DNA of 64,000 bases, from the IMG/VR virus record IMGVR_UViG_3300042893_000474, positions 1 through 64,000 of that record, one strand, 5' to 3'. Position 1 is the first letter of the stretch. Every line of letters begins with the position of its first letter. Under the pieces are notes generated by a model. That model was not told the origin of the DNA. It worked only from the letters and a program-made list of their open reading frames with translations, and did not search any database. This document shows, one piece after another, positions 62,125-64,000 of the stretch. The translations under genes were made by a program, and so were the position numbers. Origin of the DNA: a virus.

Positions 62125-64000
62125 ATGGACAATTCACAACTACTAAACGAACAAGCTAGGAAACTTAGGCAACTAGCTAACACCCTTGAGTCTGCTACAG
62201 CGTATCAGACCAATGGACAAAACAGATTAAGAGTATCAATCGAGGGCGGAGCTGCTGTTGTTAACACAACTCTTGCACCTGCAACTATGCGTCCCACTTT
62301 AGGTGGTGACTTGCAATTTGGTCTTCCGATTCGAGGCTCAGAAAACTTAACCGATCCCGTAGATCGTTTCCGTGTATCTCAGCCTCAGTCAATGTTTGAT
62401 ACTGACTTTGAATATGGTACACAGCCTACAAAGTGGGAAACAATCAACTTGATTAACAATAGACCCTACGCTACTTATAACGTACAAACCCCTTTGGCTG
62501 TTAGTGCTATTTCTAGCGTTGCTGGTTCTCGTGTCGTAACTGTAACTACTGCTACTTCGGTAGCTGCTGGTTCTCCTGTATTTATCCAAGACGCTACTTC
62601 GGAGTTTGCTAATGGTTTATTTACTGCAAATACTACTGGTACAACATTTACTTACACTGCTCAATATCCAGCACCGACTACAGGTTCTATATTAAACTCA
62701 GGTGTAACTGCGGTATACCAAGGACAAATTTATACAGGAGCTGCAATCGGAACTGCTCCAACTTTTGGTTGGACTTCTGGCTTATTAATTCCTGTTACAA
62801 CTACCGTTCCTCACGGATTGGCTTTAGGTAATGAGATTGTTGTTACGGGTACTTCTCAAGCTAACGCAAACGGTGCGTGGACAGTTGTTCGTATTATATC
62901 TGAAACTCAGTTTGCATATTATGCTACTACAGCCCCTGCTGCTAACCCTACAGGTGGATTAGTATTTAGCCGTCCTCAAGGTTCTGCTTTACATAGAGCG
63001 TTTGATGGAGGTGTTAAATTCTCATCTAACGCACAATCTGCAAACGAGCAGTTGATTCGTCAGACTCGTAAATACTTCCGTTATCAATCTGGTAAAGGTA
63101 TTATGATGTCTACGGGTTCTATTTTGAAGCCATCTTTTAACCCTGATTTGATTACATCTGTTGGAACTTTAGTTACTGTTAATACTAAAGAGGCTCACAG
63201 TCTTCAGTTTGGGGCTCAGATTGTAGTACTTGGTTGTGTAGAAACTGCATATAATGGTACATTCAACGTAACAGCAGTAATTAGCCCTACTCAGTTTCAA
63301 TATGTTGCTGGTTCAACTCCTAGTGCTGCTTCAGCCTCAGGGCAATACCAAATATATGTAAACGCTTGGGTAGGTTCTATTTGTCGTTTAGGTATGTACG
63401 ATGAACAGAACGGAATGTTTTTTGAATTTGACGGACAAACTTTGTACGCTGTTCGCAGGGCCTCTGTTTATCAAATTTCAGGTAGTATCACAGTAAATAA
63501 CGGGGCAAATCTTGTAACGGGCGTAGGTTCTGAGTTTTCAACTCAATTAATTGCTAACGATAAGGTTGTAATTAAAGGACAGTCTTATAAAGTTGTTAGA
63601 GTAATTAGTGATACTCAATTCACAATCAATCCTTCATATAGAGGACCCTCTATTACCGCACCTTCTTTTGCGTATGTAACTAAGACTGTAGACACAAAAA
63701 TTCCTCAGTCTCTTTGGAACATTGATAGAATGAATGGTGCTGGTGGAACTGCTAACCCATCAGGATTTAACTTGGATTTATCTAAGATGCAGATGTTCTA
63801 CATCGATTATTCTTGGTATGGTGCAGGACCGATTCGTTGGGGATTCCGTGGTGCAAATGGTCAAGTGACTTATTGCCACAAGTTATCTAACAACAACGTA
63901 AATCTTGAGGCATATATGAGATCGGGTAACTTACCTGCTCGTTATGAGACAAGTACAGTACCTCCTACAACTCGTATTATTTCAAATGTAGGTGCAAGTG
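62125..64000 (+). CDS. Conserved phage fibre/structural protein (3' end outside window)
   Basis: At least 625 codons are open from the ATG at 62125 to the window edge. Landmarks are FRVSQPQSMFDTDFEYG (about residues 83-99), a block near 300 with KFSSNAQSANEQLIRQTRKYF, then NGMFFEFDGQTLYAVRR, FYIDYSWYGAGPIRWGFRG, and NVNLEAYMRSGNLPARYE near 590-607. These are hallmarks of a protein family common in T4-like and marine phages, usually annotated as virion or fibre protein. Two or three HGLxxGxxVxVxG Ig-like repeats lie between them. It has its own promoter and A-rich start. Its presence beside crAss-like genes suggests exchange of fibre genes. Confidence 0.75.
   Translation, partial: MDNSQLLNEQARKLRQLANTLESATAYQTNGQNRLRVSIEGGAAVVNTTLAPATMRPTLGGDLQFGLPIRGSENLTDPVDRFRVSQPQSMFDTDFEYGTQPTKWETINLINNRPYATYNVQTPLAVSAISSVAGSRVVTVTTATSVAAGSPVFIQDATSEFANGLFTANTTGTTFTYTAQYPAPTTGSILNSGVTAVYQGQIYTGAAIGTAPTFGWTSGLLIPVTTTVPHGLALGNEIVVTGTSQANANGAWTVVRIISETQFAYYATTAPAANPTGGLVFSRPQGSALHRAFDGGVKFSSNAQSANEQLIRQTRKYFRYQSGKGIMMSTGSILKPSFNPDLITSVGTLVTVNTKEAHSLQFGAQIVVLGCVETAYNGTFNVTAVISPTQFQYVAGSTPSAASASGQYQIYVNAWVGSICRLGMYDEQNGMFFEFDGQTLYAVRRASVYQISGSITVNNGANLVTGVGSEFSTQLIANDKVVIKGQSYKVVRVISDTQFTINPSYRGPSITAPSFAYVTKTVDTKIPQSLWNIDRMNGAGGTANPSGFNLDLSKMQMFYIDYSWYGAGPIRWGFRGANGQVTYCHKLSNNNVNLEAYMRSGNLPARYETSTVPPTTRIISNVGAS

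Noticed and set aside
62389-62589. Minus-strand open frame near the window end
   Set aside because: It lies within the long conserved fibre gene on the + strand, whose frame stays open to the edge of the window.
1-64000. Integrated prophage, or a host segment
   Set aside because: No integrase, attachment repeat, tRNA or host metabolic gene is visible; gene content is phage structural from end to end.
1-64000. TAG or TGA stop-codon reassignment, known in some crAss-like phages
   Set aside because: TAG, TGA and TAA all end genes at positions consistent with neighbours (for example TAG at 4321-4323 and 35703-35705, TGA at 32040-32042), and no gene is broken by in-frame TAG or TGA.

Overview
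The window is a gene-dense, AT-rich segment of a tailed double-stranded DNA phage. All 44 supported genes lie on the + strand. The host is most probably a Bacteroidota bacterium. Seven gaps carry the Bacteroidota sigma-A promoter pattern (TTG, 19-20 bases, TAnnTTTG), starts follow A-rich stretches rather than Shine-Dalgarno sequences, signal peptides end in Ala-Gln, and one exported protein ends in a type IX secretion (T9SS) sorting domain. The order terminase, portal, scaffold-like protein, capsid protein, fibres, ring proteins with an IHF-like protein, giant P22-gp10-like tail protein, cargo proteins, PD-(D/E)XK giant protein, and giant DxDxD RNA polymerase matches the crAss-like phages (Crassvirales). 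The large single-chain polymerase points to the environmental Cellulophaga phi14:2-like side of that order. TAA, TAG and TGA are all used as stops, so there is no sign of stop-codon recoding here.

Layout. 1-8110: a lysis and envelope module with a two-TM holin candidate, a YkuD-like H...SxGC enzyme, a secreted zincin, a T9SS cargo protein with cohesin-like and dockerin-like parts, two small membrane proteins, a CsgG-like lipoprotein, a predicted outer-membrane barrel and two more exported proteins. It is one promoter-to-terminator unit. 8154-12117: winged-helix protein, IHF-like protein, zinc-ribbon protein, three small proteins and the large terminase. 12217-24431: portal, scaffold-like protein, major capsid protein and a run of abundant or fibre-like, often cysteine-rich virion proteins separated by hairpin terminators. 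24520-35705: ring/adaptor proteins, IHF-like protein, 1864-residue muzzle protein, Dps-like protein and basic internal virion proteins. 35713-62039: probable ejected cargo, including proteins of 997, 570, 2311 (PD-(D/E)XK nuclease), 2686 (RNA polymerase) and 2145 residues (zincin). 62048-64000: start of a widely conserved phage fibre/structural protein that runs off the window.

How it may work together. Host RNA polymerase could read all late units from the near-identical promoters, with weak terminators after the capsid genes setting protein ratios. Polymerase, nuclease and metallopeptidase giants would be packaged in the virion and ejected. The most unusual part is the 1307-8064 block, in which six consecutive or near-consecutive products carry export signals. 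It looks like a phage-encoded outer-membrane or cell-surface apparatus and is the best candidate for an undescribed system. No tRNA, integrase, transposon or CRISPR array was seen.
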